Part shown: positions 12,301 to 21,900 of the stretch, piece after piece
Layout of the letters: every line of letters starts with the position of its first letter
How positions within the stretch are numbered: the stretch's first letter is position 1
NCBI GenBank assembly: GCA_012845835.1
Contig: JABAKD010000004.1
Location: 8,316,409-8,380,408 of the forward strand
Reading direction: 5' to 3'
Source: Undaria pinnatifida
Lineage: Eukaryota > Sar > Phaeophyceae > Laminariales > Alariaceae
DNA length: 64,000 nt
Made by a program: the position numbers and the translations under genes
The notes under the pieces: model-generated
The model's input: the letters and a program-made list of their open reading frames with translations, nothing else
What the model was told of the DNA's origin: nothing
Databases searched by the model: none

Positions 12301-14949
12301 CCTTATCGCTGCTTTTGGCTGAGGGGCGTGGGGATTGTAGAGGAGAGGGGGTGGTATCAGTTCGTATATGGAAGGTATTGCGCAGGACGTAGGTGCTAGA
12401 CTGCCGGGTTTTTTTCCTACGCACAGCGCTCGATTGATGGGGGGTTTTGCTTTGTTTTGAGGGCGGGGGGTTGCGCTTCCGCCCACATCGTGCCCACTCG
12501 GGGCGTGCCTCGCTCTCGGCCTGCCTGTCTTTCTGTGCCGGAGCGACCCATTTTTAGCGTCGAGACCATGCAACACGCTGCTTTCTTCGCAAACGCTATA
12601 TGTTTCCCCTTTCCTGCGCTCTGCCTCTTCTGCTCGCTTTTGCCGGCACGCGGCTTTCGTTTTCGTTTTTTGCTCGCTTCTCACGAGTTAGCTCTTCCCT
12701 GCCGTAGTACGGCAGCCTTTTAACAGGTACTATTAGCGCACCATTTCCCCCTCCCCCGTCCTCGACGGCGCCGCCTCTCTGGCCCCCTCCCTACCTCTAC
12801 CCAAACCCACCCACTCTACTACCCACTACCCATCCGCCCATCCACCAACACTTCTTTCTAAACACACCGAGTATCAAGACTACGTTCAGGGCTACTCTAA
12901 CGCGGTCGGTACCATGCCCGCAGAGTCTACCCCTTACCACCATCTCCTCCTCTCCCCCACCTCCCCACTCCCCCCCCCCACCCCCCCCCCCTCATCCCTC
13001 TCCCACCCACCTCCCCTCCCACCTCCCCTCCCCCCCCCCCCTCCCCCCCAACCCCCATCTCCCCCCGCCCCCACCCCATCCCTTCCCACCCCCATCTTCC
13101 CCAATACCAAACTCCCGAAAAAAAACCCACACCCACAACAGGCACGCATCGCCGGACAGCAGAAAATTTGCCTACGCTTCAAACGCTCGAAACAGCACCT
13201 CCGGCGGCGGTAGCAGCATGGGAATCTCCAACGCGTACCTGGTCAACTCCGCCGCGTACAACGTCTCCGTCCCCTCGTCCAACTCCCCCACCCGCCGCGC
13301 CGCTGCGAGGCCCGGGCGTTCCTCGGCCGAGAGGCCCTCGGGGCACCGCAGCCGGCCCGCCACCGTGGAACACGTCATCCACGCCCGGGAAGACGAGTCC
13401 CCGAAACCTGTTGCCTCGGTATCCGTAGAGGTGTGGAAGAAACGCGCTAGGAAACGCCAGAACTTGATCAAAGCTATGGCCACTTCTCAGCAACTCGCCG
13501 CCGCGTTAGCCCCCGCGGGTAGCGGGGCAGGAGGCGTCGGCGGGGTGCGGGGGGGGGGGGCTGTCGGTGGAGGGATCGCCAGTCCTTTTGGGTCGGGGGC
13601 GGGGTCGGACAGGTCGTCGGCGTTGGGCTGGATGGCGTCGAACGGGGGGCAGTCGACGCCCCCCGAGACAGAAAGGCCGCTGCCCCATGTGAAGGATGTC
13701 ATAGCGAAGCAGGTACGTGTGTTGTTGTGCGTACCTTTTTTTGTTGTTGTTGTTGTGCCCTGCAGGGTTCTTTCTTCTCTGACTCAAAAGCACGAGATGG
13801 TTTCTGAAAAGCACCCTTTTTCCACCGCAATATATATTTTTTTAATTTACCCCTAAGCTCGCCCGAAGGAAGAACATTATCCTGGTTCGATTCTAGGTAC
13901 TCTGGTTTATAGGCCAATTGCTCTCTTGTGAGACGTTTTCGTGGTGTAATTCCAACTAGTTGATTGCCTTTTTTGCTCACTGCGCGAGTTTCCTATTCAA
14001 ACCCCAAGCGAAGTTGTAACCAAAACAGTGGGTGCTTGCTGTTCGATAGCGGTGTCAAGTTATACGTCGCTTCGGGGCTTGAAAGGGAATACATGCCAGA
14101 ACTGTTTTATCTATTGTCTGTTGTTCACCTGGTGAGTGGTTTTGGTTGTAGGCTTTTTTGTTTTTCGCAATTTTTTGGGGTGCTGCAGTTTGTGATTTGT
14201 AGGCGCGCGCGCTTAGTCGCTGCTGTTGCTGTGGTTTTTATGTTGACCCATTCCCAACTCTTAAAGAAAAATGCTAGTCCAACTCCAATATGTTTTTCAC
14301 GTGTCGGGGATGCGGTGCTAAAACACGTGCTCTGCCTTCTGTCGGGGGATTGATCTTTTTGTTTTTCGCTGTTGTGGAACGCTGTTGTTTTTGCGCACAG
14401 GGCGTGGCCGAGCGAGGCATCAAGAAGTTCGAGAAGCCGGGACAGCCAGGAAACCCGCGGGCGCCGAAGGGCAAGGTGAATCTGATAAACTGGTCGGCCC
14501 ACCGAGCCAGTTTTCAATGTTTAACTCGCTCTTCATATGATGAGTTTGAATGTCCTTGAGATTAGTTATTCGGCAGGTTGAAGCTGAATACCTTTTTGGC
14601 TAGTTGAATAATCGGTTTGTAGGTTGATTTCTTGCTCCAGAGGGCGATTTGTTGGCTGGTTGGTTCGTTAGTTATTCCATGGAAGGATGAAATTCTTGAA
14701 TCGCTCAGAGAGCGATCAGATGGTTGATCGATCGAACCAGTAACGGTGACCGAACAGTCGAGTCCGCCCCCCAGTTGACACCCCCCCTCCCTCCCTTCCC
14801 TCCCTGCCCCCTCGCTCCCGTGTACAATTTTCCAGCCCGCGTCGCGTAGGCGAGTAGAGCAAGCCGCAGCCAATTTTGCCGCGGAAGATTCAGCAAGCGA
14901 TTCGGATGAAGCCGGGTCAATCGTTTCGGCTGGCTCCTTCCGCCATTAG
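996..14949 (+). CDS. Spliced GT4-type glycosyltransferase with long low-complexity C-terminal tail (5' end outside window)
   Basis: Joined exons: 996-1134, 2812-2948, 3405-3530, 3751-3936, 4384-4495, 5004-5173, 5435-5535, 6889-7098, 7887-8016, 8852-9321, 10067-10367, 10784-11964, 13142-13712, 14401-14475, 14836-14949. All introns are GT-AG, phase is kept at every junction, and the total is 4023 nt ending in TAG. Residues ~1-92 carry a WDHGMLWRE motif. Residues ~93-325 form the nucleotide-sugar-binding half of a GT-B fold, with the GT4 EX7E motif (E211, E219 in SEGLPLAIIEASRAGL) and a following ATDVGGTRDVV loop. Such enzymes transfer a sugar from an activated donor with retained anomeric configuration; donor and acceptor cannot be told here. 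From memory, the DHGxLWRE plus EX7E arrangement recalls a large fungal-type GT4 family. Residues ~440-1340 are Ser/Gly/Arg/Asp-rich, probably disordered. No membrane segment is visible. The upstream N-terminus, start codon and promoter are missing. Confidence 0.85.
1135..2811 (+). other. Intron 1 of GT4 gene with pseudo-exon and MITE relic
   Basis: A 1.68-kb GT-AG intron. It holds a GGT/GTA-rich simple stretch (1180-1260), a duplicated and disrupted copy of exon 1 (1253-1489), a CAG run (2020-2036), a MITE family A fragment (about 2320-2410) and a copy of a second dispersed repeat (about 2495-2595). The acceptor lies in a T-rich tract, ttatttttttag. Confidence 0.8.
1253..1489 (+). pseudogene. 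Duplicated exon 1 split by a ~126-bp insertion
   Basis: Bases 1253-1343 repeat exon 1 and read without stops as VVRDHDMAWRVRCKAVVELH and on to FVHK. The copy stops at CAAGT (1339-1343) and resumes at a second CAAGT (1470-1474), followed by cgctcatcg and an intact gtgagt donor. The intervening 1344-1469 therefore looks like an insertion flanked by a 5-bp direct repeat. Without it the copy would be a usable alternative exon. Substitutions such as W to R before DH and E to V in LWRE suggest it is no longer under selection. Confidence 0.7.
2812..2948 (+). CDS. GT4 gene, exon 2
   Basis: Acceptor ttttttag ends at 2811, donor gtgcgc starts at 2949. With the single base carried from exon 1 it reads SLHRLVAKITLYEADTLTPC then MNKPWEMRC. 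It corresponds to the region linking the N-terminal DHG motif to the catalytic half, and ends in phase 0. Confidence 0.85.
3405..3530 (+). CDS. GT4 gene, exon 3
   Basis: Acceptor is a pyrimidine tract ending in aag (3402-3404), donor gtgtgt starts at 3531. It encodes 42 codons, VNPVLNGAPASITPNEFLEG then EWVTVVMLSHVYALK. The hydrophobic strand VTVVMLSHV followed by YALKG of the next exon resembles the start of the second Rossmann domain of GT-B enzymes. Confidence 0.85.
3751..3936 (+). CDS. GT4 gene, exon 4
   Basis: The acceptor follows a run of C residues (gcctccacag ends at 3750); donor gtgagt starts at 3937. It encodes 62 codons starting GVLTAIQAADLIVHRYGMKK, then FRLLIYGSTTHD. The alternation of helix AIQAADLIV and strand FRLLIYGS is typical of the donor-binding half of GT4 enzymes. 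The following intron starts with a GGT/TGT microsatellite. Confidence 0.85.
3937..4383 (+). repeat. GGT/TGT microsatellite and G-tract in intron 4
   Basis: Intron 4 opens with (GGT)n at about 3943-3975, grades into TGT/CGT triplets up to about 4070, then carries a G-rich block (4080-4125). Long open frames here in all directions come from triplet repetition, not from coding. Confidence 0.85.
4384..4495 (+). CDS. GT4 gene, exon 5 with EX7E motif
   Basis: Acceptor ttttttgttgcag ends at 4383, donor gtgagc at 4496. It encodes VLAQGDAFLNSSVSEGLPLA then IIEASRAGLVVIATDVGG. The two glutamates spaced by seven residues are the GT4 signature that binds the ribose and diphosphate of the donor. The exon ends one base into a codon. 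Confidence 0.92.
5004..5173 (+). CDS. GT4 gene, exon 6
   Basis: Acceptor caacaccag ends at 5003, donor gtacgt at 5174. It completes the codon of exon 5 to give the TRDVVGEFGGVCRPNSP loop that normally follows the EX7E motif, then a helix and LAACKKWCKIGG. It ends in phase 0. Confidence 0.88.
5435..5535 (+). CDS. GT4 gene, exon 7
   Basis: The acceptor lies at the end of a CT-rich tract (ctcggccag ends at 5434), donor gtgggt at 5536. It encodes MLEKAIFNKGVINARHNWGT then RYLEWTSKAFTLDR. This is probably the C-terminal helix that closes the GT-B fold. The internal ATG is not a start. Confidence 0.85.
5536..6888 (+). other. Intron 7 of GT4 gene
   Basis: A 1.35-kb GT-AG intron with a poly-T run (6204-6228), a T/G homopolymer pair (6350-6384), a relic of MITE family A at about 6150-6300 (ggttttgggctaaggag and atcgtagcgtttg), and one reverse copy of a second dispersed repeat (6080-6145). 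No coding signal was found. Confidence 0.7.
6889..7098 (+). CDS. GT4 gene, exon 8
   Basis: Acceptor tgctgcgtag ends at 6888, donor gtacgt at 7099. It encodes YRDEHVRALWYADRQAMTNC, then a basic region RLVVAYLRLRRLLDVSDKKE and FISNFGEVRER. It is the last segment with a folded look before the low-complexity tail. It ends two bases into a codon. Confidence 0.85.
7263..7850 (+). repeat. Degenerate CCGATA hexanucleotide array in intron 8
   Basis: About 590 bp of imperfect CCGATA/CCGATTCC repeats. The core at about 7777-7830 is almost pure; the flanks are degenerate. Embedded at about 7660-7715 is a copy of the 5' end of exon 9 (ggcaggattgggcaggagcg against ggcaggatccggaccgagca at 7882). Confidence 0.9.
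7887..8016 (+). CDS. GT4 gene, exon 9
   Basis: Acceptor tcggtcggcag ends at 7886, donor gtactt at 8017. Its length leaves remainder 1 on division by three, exactly what is needed to connect exon 8 (phase 2) to exon 10 (phase 0). It reads IRTEQKSRSPIAIPVDGTQL then TSDLPLLQWLHGGK. The acceptor choice is the least certain in the gene because the same acceptor-like sequence occurs upstream at about 7665. Two decayed copies of the 3' part lie downstream. Confidence 0.65.
8145..8545 (+). pseudogene. Two decayed tandem copies of exon 9 plus its donor-side intron
   Basis: The unit 7925-8145 (3' part of exon 9 and start of intron 9) recurs at about 8145-8360 and 8360-8545, marked by ...gcagatg(g/c)gctc-ctttc(c/t)ag..cggtt and gtgaTTTTTTTTG/ccgctctgagccgttgag. 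The third copy carries CTTCTAG where the exon has TTTCCAG, giving an in-frame TAG, and the second reaches a stop soon after the same site. Both are dead exons. Confidence 0.7.
8852..9321 (+). CDS. GT4 gene, exon 10 (Ser/Gly-rich tail)
   Basis: Acceptor is a C-rich tract ending ccccag at 8851, donor gtgagt at 9322. It encodes 156 codons plus two bases: SEWNDYPSSSFSSEGGGGPG, a Gln/Ser-rich part, and TRRLTLGERMAAGRSPGVSR. Composition is Ser, Gly, Arg and Asp dominated, so the segment is probably disordered. A regulatory or scaffolding role of the tail is only inference. Confidence 0.8.
9425..9590 (+). repeat. Tandem pair of an ~89-bp dispersed repeat in intron 10
   Basis: Two copies of a unit running from tggaaacccgtttgtgagg to ggagctctagaggggttaa, starting near 9430 and 9519. 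Reverse-complement copies occur at about 2495-2595 and 6080-6145, so this is a dispersed family inserted several times in introns of the same gene. Confidence 0.65.
10067..10367 (+). CDS. GT4 gene, exon 11 (acidic and poly-Gly tail)
   Basis: Acceptor ttgcgcgcag ends at 10066, donor gtgagg at 10368. The first base completes the codon of exon 10. It encodes SGRGSITRV, an acidic run DDEEEDDDG, then a Gly-rich stretch and GETDGQLQRK. It is low complexity throughout and ends in phase 0. Confidence 0.78.
10784..11964 (+). CDS. GT4 gene, exon 12 (large tail exon)
   Basis: Acceptor atccaccccaacag ends at 10783 after a long CT tract; donor gtgtgt starts at 11965. The 1181-nt exon opens with the helical LEKLELFEELDRRLMERVGV and continues Ser/Gly/Ala-rich, with short acidic and Arg runs and a final helix-like ARFKDHENRLRHAFMQRMGS. 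Reading through the donor hits TGA at 11975, giving a possible shorter isoform. The spliced continuation is preferred because the AG left over joins exon 13 in frame. Confidence 0.82.
11965..13141 (+). other. Intron 12 with repeated ATAAGGCGGYC motif
   Basis: A 1.18-kb intron. Between 12105 and 12235 the motif ataaggcgg(t/c)c or a close variant appears four times within 130 bp, a possible small repeat element. The 3' half is an extreme CT-rich tract (12740-13140), probably an extended polypyrimidine region before the acceptor. Confidence 0.6.
13142..13712 (+). CDS. GT4 gene, exon 13 (tail)
   Basis: Acceptor cccacaacag ends at 13141, donor gtacgt at 13713. It starts with the base completing an Arg codon, then HASPDSRKFAYASNARNSTS. 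Later a basic patch EVWKKRARKRQNLIKAMATS could be a nuclear or nucleic-acid-binding signal or simply a charged helix. It ends PLPHVKDVIAKQ in phase 0. Confidence 0.82.
14401..14475 (+). CDS. GT4 gene, exon 14
   Basis: A 75-nt exon between acceptor ttttgcgcacag (ends 14400) and donor gtgaat (14476). It encodes 25 codons, GVAERGIKKFEKPGQPGNPR then APKGK. Exact codon phase on both sides and GC content unlike the AT-rich introns support it. Confidence 0.8.
14836..14949 (+). CDS. GT4 gene, terminal exon with stop
   Basis: A pyrimidine tract (14768-14835) ends in tccag at 14835. The exon then reads PASRRRVEQAAANFAAEDSA, an acidic Ser/Asp stretch, and SAGSFRH before TAG at 14947-14949. It keeps the Ser/Asp/Arg composition of the tail. 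A competing acceptor at 14868 gives a longer frame through the TGGCT repeat but has a worse tract and composition. Confidence 0.72.
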   Translation, partial: PASRRRVEQAAANFAAEDSASDSDEAGSIVSAGSFRH

Positions 14950-15085
14950 CTTTCCTGGCTTGGCTTGGCTTTGCTTGGCCTGGCTTGGCTTGGCGTGGCT
15001 TGGCTTGGCTTGGCTCGTCTTTGCTCGTCCGTGCTTGTCGTAGCTCGGGTTGGCTTCGTTGGGCTTGGCTGAGCTCTGCCGTGCT
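14950..15085 (+). repeat. TGGCT pentanucleotide repeat directly after the stop codon
   Basis: About 130 bp of imperfect (TTGGC/TGGCT)n start within ten bases of the GT4 gene stop and lie in its presumed 3' UTR. Confidence 0.85.
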
Positions 15086-15329
15086 CAGCTCGTCAGATGT
15101 ACTGGCCGTGTGTGGCGTTCGAACAGGCCCAGATAAAATAGTATGCGTTTCTTTTGCAAGATTTTTCCGGAAAGGGGGCGTTTGGGCGGGGGGGGGAGGC
15201 TGGAGTAACGCCAAAGTTTAGCGGGCGTTTTGCTGTTAGTGGTGTAGTGGGTGTTCGCCAGACATTGTCCAGTTGTTTGTGTGGTTTTAGTTTTTCGATA
15301 TTTTTTTTCGTGCGGTGACATATGTTGCT

Positions 15330-16060
15330 ATGGTTGGCACTAAGAAAAGGCAAGAAAAGTAAGCTTGCTTGTGGTCTCATTCTTCCCAATAGGTTATCCG
15401 ATTTGAGTTCCCGGCGTTTTCGGCTGCATTGGGAGAACGGGGATAAAACCCGTCGTTGGTGTTGCGTAAAAGCAAGAGAGACAAGCTTGCTTGTGGTCTC
15501 ATTCTGCCTGATGGGTTTTCCGATGGATGTTCCGGTGGGTCGCCTAGCAGAGGTTTTGCGTTTGGACGGTTGGGGTGATGGGACATGGTTGGTTATGGGC
15601 CCCAACGGATTTCGCGATGGGTTTCCGGCCAGAGTGTTTGCGTTGTCAGGCGGGGTTCAAGAGCCATCACGGTGGGAACTTGCCCCGATTAGCTTCGCAA
15701 TAGGTTTTTCAATGGGTTTCCTGGCAGATTTTGTGCCCTGCCAAGGGGGGAAGGGGGGGGTTCGACGGTGAGCCTTGACGCTCGTCACGATAAGGTTCCC
15801 CAAGGAAGGTTACCGACTGTTTTTCTATGTTGGGAGTAAGGGGGTAAGATCCATGGTTTTGGTAATGAGCCAAAGAACGGCAATTTCGCTTGTGGTGTCA
15901 TCCTCCCACAACGGCTTTCCCGTTGGGTTTATGGATGGGTTCCGCAATGGGTTTCCCGAAGGTATTGCTTTGTTGGCAGGGAGGGGAGCAGGGCCAACGT
16001 TGGTGATGCACAAAGGCGAGAGAATCTTGCCTGCGGGTTTTTGTTGCCTCACCGTCCCCG
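15330..16060 (+). repeat. Diverged tandem repeats downstream of the GT4 gene
   Basis: The phrase agcttgcttgtggtctcatt plus a following gggttttccgatgg recurs at about 15360 and 15482, and a weaker form (cgcttgtggtgtcatcctcc) at 15890. No coding evidence; it may lie in a long 3' UTR. Confidence 0.5.
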
Positions 16061-18685
16061 ACGAGGTTTCCTTGATGTACCGTTTTTCCCTAGATGTCCC
16101 TGACTTTTTTTTTTTTGCGTTTTGATGAAGGAGGGTGCAGATACCGGACAGGACTGGGTACGGGCGAAGCTTTGAATGTGTTCGTTGTTTGCTTTCCCCC
16201 GAAGCAGAACAGACAGATAGGCCTCTTGCTCATGCGAGGGATTCTTCACTTTCAGATTTTTAAGACGCGTCCGTGTTTTGCAGAGGGCAACCTCCCCCCA
16301 TTTTGTTGCTCCCCTCCTTTTTTTTTTCTGACACATGGAGGTGTCGATGTTTCCCGTTGTGGTGGTTGTTGCGGCGCGTACCTGTGAAGTTAAGGTCGCT
16401 GACGTTTTTTGTAAGAAGCTGCATCCCGAAAATGTTTCGTATATTCCGCCGTTGCCATTAGCCCTGTTAGAACGGCACCCACTTTTGGGGTACAAACTAC
16501 TTGGAATTAGCGTAGGAAAAAATCATTTTCGCAGTAGTAAAAAGCACACCGAGTGAAATAGGATTGAACACGTAAGATGGAGACAAAAGAGCGGATGGAC
16601 ACCCGGTGCGAAAATAAGGCTACATACGTGTGTGTATGCCGACCATAGCTGCACCTCGTTTACCTGTCTAGGTGTGTCTATATGTCTAGCTGTTGGCCTT
16701 GCTGCCTCTGTCTTGTTTGTCTGTACCTGGCCGTACGGGGTTTTGCCTGTACGTGTCTTTCTGTCTGTAACGCTCTTGTCGGTCCATCCGTCGGTGTGTC
16801 GCTCTACGTATCTACCTAGCTGGTTGTCGTGTCTGTTTCTCTGTCGGCCTATGTATATCGTGGCGATCAATGAACGCTTCCGGGTTGTCCCCCCCCCCCT
16901 AGTGTGTGAACCTCCCCCCCCCCCACACACACACATCCCATCCGATCCTCCATTATTCCGTGCGGTGTCCTACTTGCCTGGTTTGTGCCAGAGGATAGGG
17001 CATCTGTTGCCTGGTGGGGGGGTCGGAGGGAGTGGGACGCACGCATACACCATCTACCTTCTGGTGGTCTTGTGTCGCGTGTGTTCTGTGCCTGGTCCCG
17101 ATATATTTGTTTTGTGCCTTTTTTTTTCCGTGTGCAACCATTTGGAACCCGGGTACGTATATGATTCGAGGAAGCGAGCAGTTTGTTTCGCCAGCAGTCT
17201 ACCATACTGGTATAGAGTAATAAAAGATCTGCAGCAATTTCGAGCAAGTGGCATCCCATAATGCATGCCGCCAGAGTGCTGCTGTAGATCTCCCTAACCG
17301 GATGCATACAGTAAATCCGGTACTTACAGTACTATGCTACAGTAGGTAGTAGATGTACCGGTATCAATCTTCAAACCCAGCAGGGGTAGTTTTGCTACGT
17401 GTGGGTGGCCGATTGATATTGCAGTAGTATTAGTATTAGTAGTAGTGTTTTTTCTCCGTACCTTTTATTTCGTCTCTTTTCTCTGGAAAGGCTGCGGGGT
17501 GTTCTATTCACGGTGTGGATGTTGGCGGGGGGGGGACGGGGGGGTATGGCGCCGGTAAACTACTAGTCGGTCATTTGGTGTAACTAGGCAAAGAAAGGCG
17601 AAAACGCGAGAGAGGGGGACGATAACTGGTGGCTTGCCACTTTTCCCGCTCGCCTGGCTAAACAAGAAAGTTGCAGTTTTCTGTTGTTGAATTTGATTTT
17701 TCCGTTCTTCTGGGATTGGAAAGTTATGGCGTTTTTGGTTGAAACGGCAGTAGCTAGTACGATAATCGTAGCAGGTGTGGGAAGTGACGGTAGCTGGAGA
17801 GGTGGATCTTCCACTGTTCACCCGGGGCAAGTTGTCCAATTCGCTTTGGCGCGGAAGATTTAAAAGAAACGCCTGCGCATTTAGCCAGGGTTTGTTTAAG
17901 GACGGCGTTTATTTTTGTACTTCGAAAGAGAAGGAGGGGAGGGGGATCGGTTTTGAAGCAGCTGTTATTATTGGTAACTTTGTTCCTACGTGCGTACGAG
18001 AAGGCCATTTTTCCAGGATGGCGGTACGTGTTTTTGGTGTTGGCATGTTTTACACGATTTGTGTCGTTGTCGCCGTAGTCCTTGTATCTCTGGTTTTTAT
18101 TGATTGGTCGGGCGTTTTGAGTCGGGGGCTGTTTCGCGCGCGAGGCCATCAGCCAGTAAACAAACGCTTCGTGCAGCCAGAAGCAAGCGAAAGCAGGGTA
18201 GTAGTGGTGATACCGTATGGTGGTGGTAATGGTCGTTTTTTTATAGCGCTTGCGCCAGGGTTTGCAGTAGAAAAGAATTGGGGGTACGGGGGTTGTGTGG
18301 TGGTGGTGGTGGTGACGGCGGTTTTGGGGATGTCAGTCGGTGGTGGTTGTTATGGTGATGATGGTGGTGGCAATCTTGGCGAGGTCGCAACTTATGCGGT
18401 AAGGTCGGCTAGTGCAAACAAGGAAGTTTCCGGGGTTATGGGGGGGGTCTAAACGCGATGTTTCCGTCGCTGTCATGCTTGTTGTTTCGTTATTCTAACC
18501 CAGCGTAATAATACGACTACTATACTATTGAGTTGAATACGTTTATGCTGCCTATTTACGATTTTTTTAAGAACCCTCAGAGCGACCACCCTCCGTTACC
18601 AACCTCCGCGGATTCCTTCTCCGCCTCGCCAACCGCACCCAGACAAAGAAGGCTAGGGTGTGGGTACTCATTCGCGAACAGCCGC
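16061..18685. other. Noncoding interval
   Basis: Contains a CTGT/TGTC-rich stretch (16670-16860) and G/T-rich simple sequence (18290-18370). The longest frame (17775-18452) starts at a non-ATG codon and is full of simple Val/Gly runs. No gene was recognised. Confidence 0.55.
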
Positions 18686-18689
18686 AGTT

Positions 18690-18956
18690 GACGCGTGCTA
18701 CGATAGATGCGCACCAATTTTTTTCTGGGGTTCTTCGCTTTAGGGGGTTAAGACATGTCCTTAACCCAAAACCTGATTTGGAGAATACTAAACCTGCTTT
18801 ATCGCGGATAAGAAATCCTACGGTCTAGGTACACAACAAGAGTCATGAAGAAAAAATGGTCTATCTCCGACGAATTTGGGTTAACGAGTACCGTCATTCA
18901 GAAACCATTTCAGCCGAAAAGTCCCACCTTTAAAATATATTATCGTAGCACGTGCC
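18690..18956 (+). mobile_element. MITE family A, complete copy with TSD AGTT
   Basis: A 267-bp element starting gacgcgtgctacgatag and ending in the imperfect inverted form atcgtagcacgtgcc. It is flanked by the 4-bp direct repeat AGTT (18686-18689 and 18957-18960). Its interior carries the family block gggttaacgagtaccgtcat and agccgaaaagtcccacc. It has no coding capacity, so it must depend on a transposase elsewhere. Confidence 0.85.
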
Positions 18957-18960
18957 AGTT

Positions 18961-21900
18961 GGCTACGGCAATCTACCTGCGGTAGGGAGGGTCACTACTT
19001 TTTCGCCCTCTTTAATCTGCCTTTCGTTTTTTTCGCGATATGCGCCGTCATGGGATTTGGTTTGTTACGGTGCGCTGACAAACGATAAGGTTCGTTTTCA
19101 GTCGGCTTTTTTGTGATATGTAAAGAAAACCACTCGCGCGAGTGGCCTTAGTAACTCGGTAGCGCGAAAATGGGGTACCCCCGTGGCCTTTTACTCCCGA
19201 CAATCCTACACCTCACAGGCCATTCCCGACGCAATAGCACCGCACCCGCCCGCCCTATTTTCCACCCCTCCTGGCGAGCATCGATAGCATCGCATCCGTC
19301 CGCCCTATTTTCCACTCCTCTTCTTTCTGGCAAGCGTCGATAACACTACATCCGCCCTACGTTCAGCTCACCATGGGACGCGTTGTTAATGTTTACGTTC
19401 ACAGCCAAATAGCAGCAGCTACATGTATGTGTGTGTCTGGTGTCATGTATCATGCATACACCTTAATACCAAACACACCTTGGACAGATCAAATTCCTTT
19501 TTCATGAGCTGCCTTTAAAGGCAGGCATATCTCTGGGGTACATGATATATATGGCCTATATAGGTCATTTTTCGGGGTGACAAAACAAGCAGATGTACGA
19601 TCTGATTGGTCTAGTACATACCAGGTGCGTATTTCCTGCGTTTGGATCCCGTACTGTTGTGGCGGCGAACAACGTGGGAACATAAAAAAATACGGTGGGT
19701 CGTGTCCGTGGCTTTATGGTCATGGCTTGCCGGCGCAGAACAGCGGCGAATAGTTCTGCAGGTGTTGAGGGAAGACGTTTTGTCTGGTCGGTGAAATCGA
19801 AACCGTCCGCGTGGCAAACGCCTTCCACGAAATTGGTATACCGCAACACCTCTGGGACGCCTGATACTCAGTATCAACCCTTTATGAAAGAAGTGACGTG
19901 AAATCCAAAGTGCAATGGCAAACCACTACTGTATGCATGCGCATGAACACCGTTCGCTCGTATGCATTTGCATCCGCATCGCCTTTTACCTGTGATCTCA
20001 CGCGCTTGTGAGACTCAGCGATTTGACTTGGCTGGAACTCTGGAGTTTCGGATCAATCTGTCCTCTGGATTTCTAATCGGAGAAACCAAAGAAAAGGTAT
20101 AGCTGGATTCTGATCACTGTACTACGAAATCTCCAGGTGGCAATGTGATCAAGAACCAGGGTAGAACCTCAACCTCTTGCTACGGTCCATTACCTTCCCC
20201 TCGTTTTAATCACGTCATTTTTGCGCAACGATAATGGATGGCGGGCGGGGCCGCCGATAGGCGGCCCTACCCGATCCTTGTATTATTTATGATATTTACT
20301 AAAAAACAGACCAATATGCCTTTTCCATCAGAACAAACAGATATTTTTTTGCTGCCTCCGTGCGTAATCCAAAGATGGGTGGCACGCGCAACAATGAAAG
20401 GGGGGATGCCAGGTCGGTAACAGTTCTTAAGCTCAACTATGAGTTGACACATGGTCACATATGGTAGACTGTGTGTTTACTGTTGTTAAGCTAAACTGCA
20501 AACCATGCATTGACGCGATCAAACAAAATGGCTAAACTGTTAGAAAGGCAGGCACTATCGCGAGCAAAAGCAACCTGACAGCACCCGCAACAAAATAATA
20601 AAATAACAATGAGACCAAATGAGGAAATACTGGACTCTAAAACATGTACAGCATTGCACTTACCGCTATGGAGTGGCGTTGTACCGATGCTTTTGAGACA
20701 TTGCATCGTTGTATCAATGCTTCGAAAGCATTACCGAAATTAATAGTAATGTTTCGAGGCGTGATCCAACCCAACCAACAATAGCAAAATCAGACATAAA
20801 TACATTCTAAGTACTACAACAGTAACCATACTACAGGAACAACGGAGGACGGAAGAAAAGAAAAGAAAACAAGCAAGATGTAAGTATCAGCAATGGTGAT
20901 ACGGGTTAGAATATGTATTGACAGCAATGACCAGAAATCGCAATCGATTTGTTTGTCCTGTTCATCCTGTCAGGATATATGTTTCCGTCATATCTTGACG
21001 AAAGCCAGGGAGCTATTGACATACATCTTCAAAAGAAGCTCATCCTTGGTGGCCGGAGTTTCACACAGCTCGCAAAGATGAGTTACCGACTCTTAAATGG
21101 GTTGCAGACACGTTCGAAGGAATTCTATAAAATGCTGTCCCGGCGGGGTCATTTAACTATGTGATACCAGGGACATGTTTAGTTTGCTTTTTCGTATAAA
21201 ACGAATCTGATAGAGTATTTTACAGAAATGCATCAAGTTGACGAATGAATATTGTTATTATATTGTTATCTTAGCGTCGACGGGTCTTCGATGTGGAAGG
21301 ATTGAGACAAGCTAGACCCCCAGATGTCCACGCAAATATCCGTGCTATGGTAGAGGTTGCAATGCTTGGGTTTTTTGTTTTTCTGCACGACTGGGCTCCT
21401 TACCCAAACTCGTCGGGTTGCCATTCGCGGCTTGCAATACGACTGCTTCCTACACCTTTTGGCCACACGGGTGTCTACATCGGATTGCACTTCCACTTTG
21501 CTCAAAGTCGGGTTTTTGGTGAGGTATAGAGCTACTCAGGCGAGGAGGTCCAGAAAAACAATGGTGCGCCTCTACCGGAGGATGTGTCCATAATGAAGGA
21601 ATGCCATTCTTGTCTTGAAATGTTTTTCGTGGTTAGACTGATTCTTACTACGATAGCCCCCCCCAAAACCAGCGATTTTCTTTAACGAGCGTTTCACGCC
21701 TGGTCGACTCGAGGAAGGACGCTTTGAAAAAGATATCTTTTTAGATTATATGTTTGTGTTTGCAAAGGGCTATCGAACGATGACGTCGGGGTAGCAAAGG
21801 TCACCGTATTTCAGAAGAATCGGCCCGAAGCTGGTTTCTTAACCGGCAATTTCGTTAAAAAATAGTTGGGGTGGCTACCGTAGAACGGCACGGCATACAT

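Noticed and set aside
17775-18452. 225-codon plus-strand frame
   Set aside because: It has a non-ATG start, Val/Gly runs from GTG repeats, no domain, no splice context; it is likely chance.
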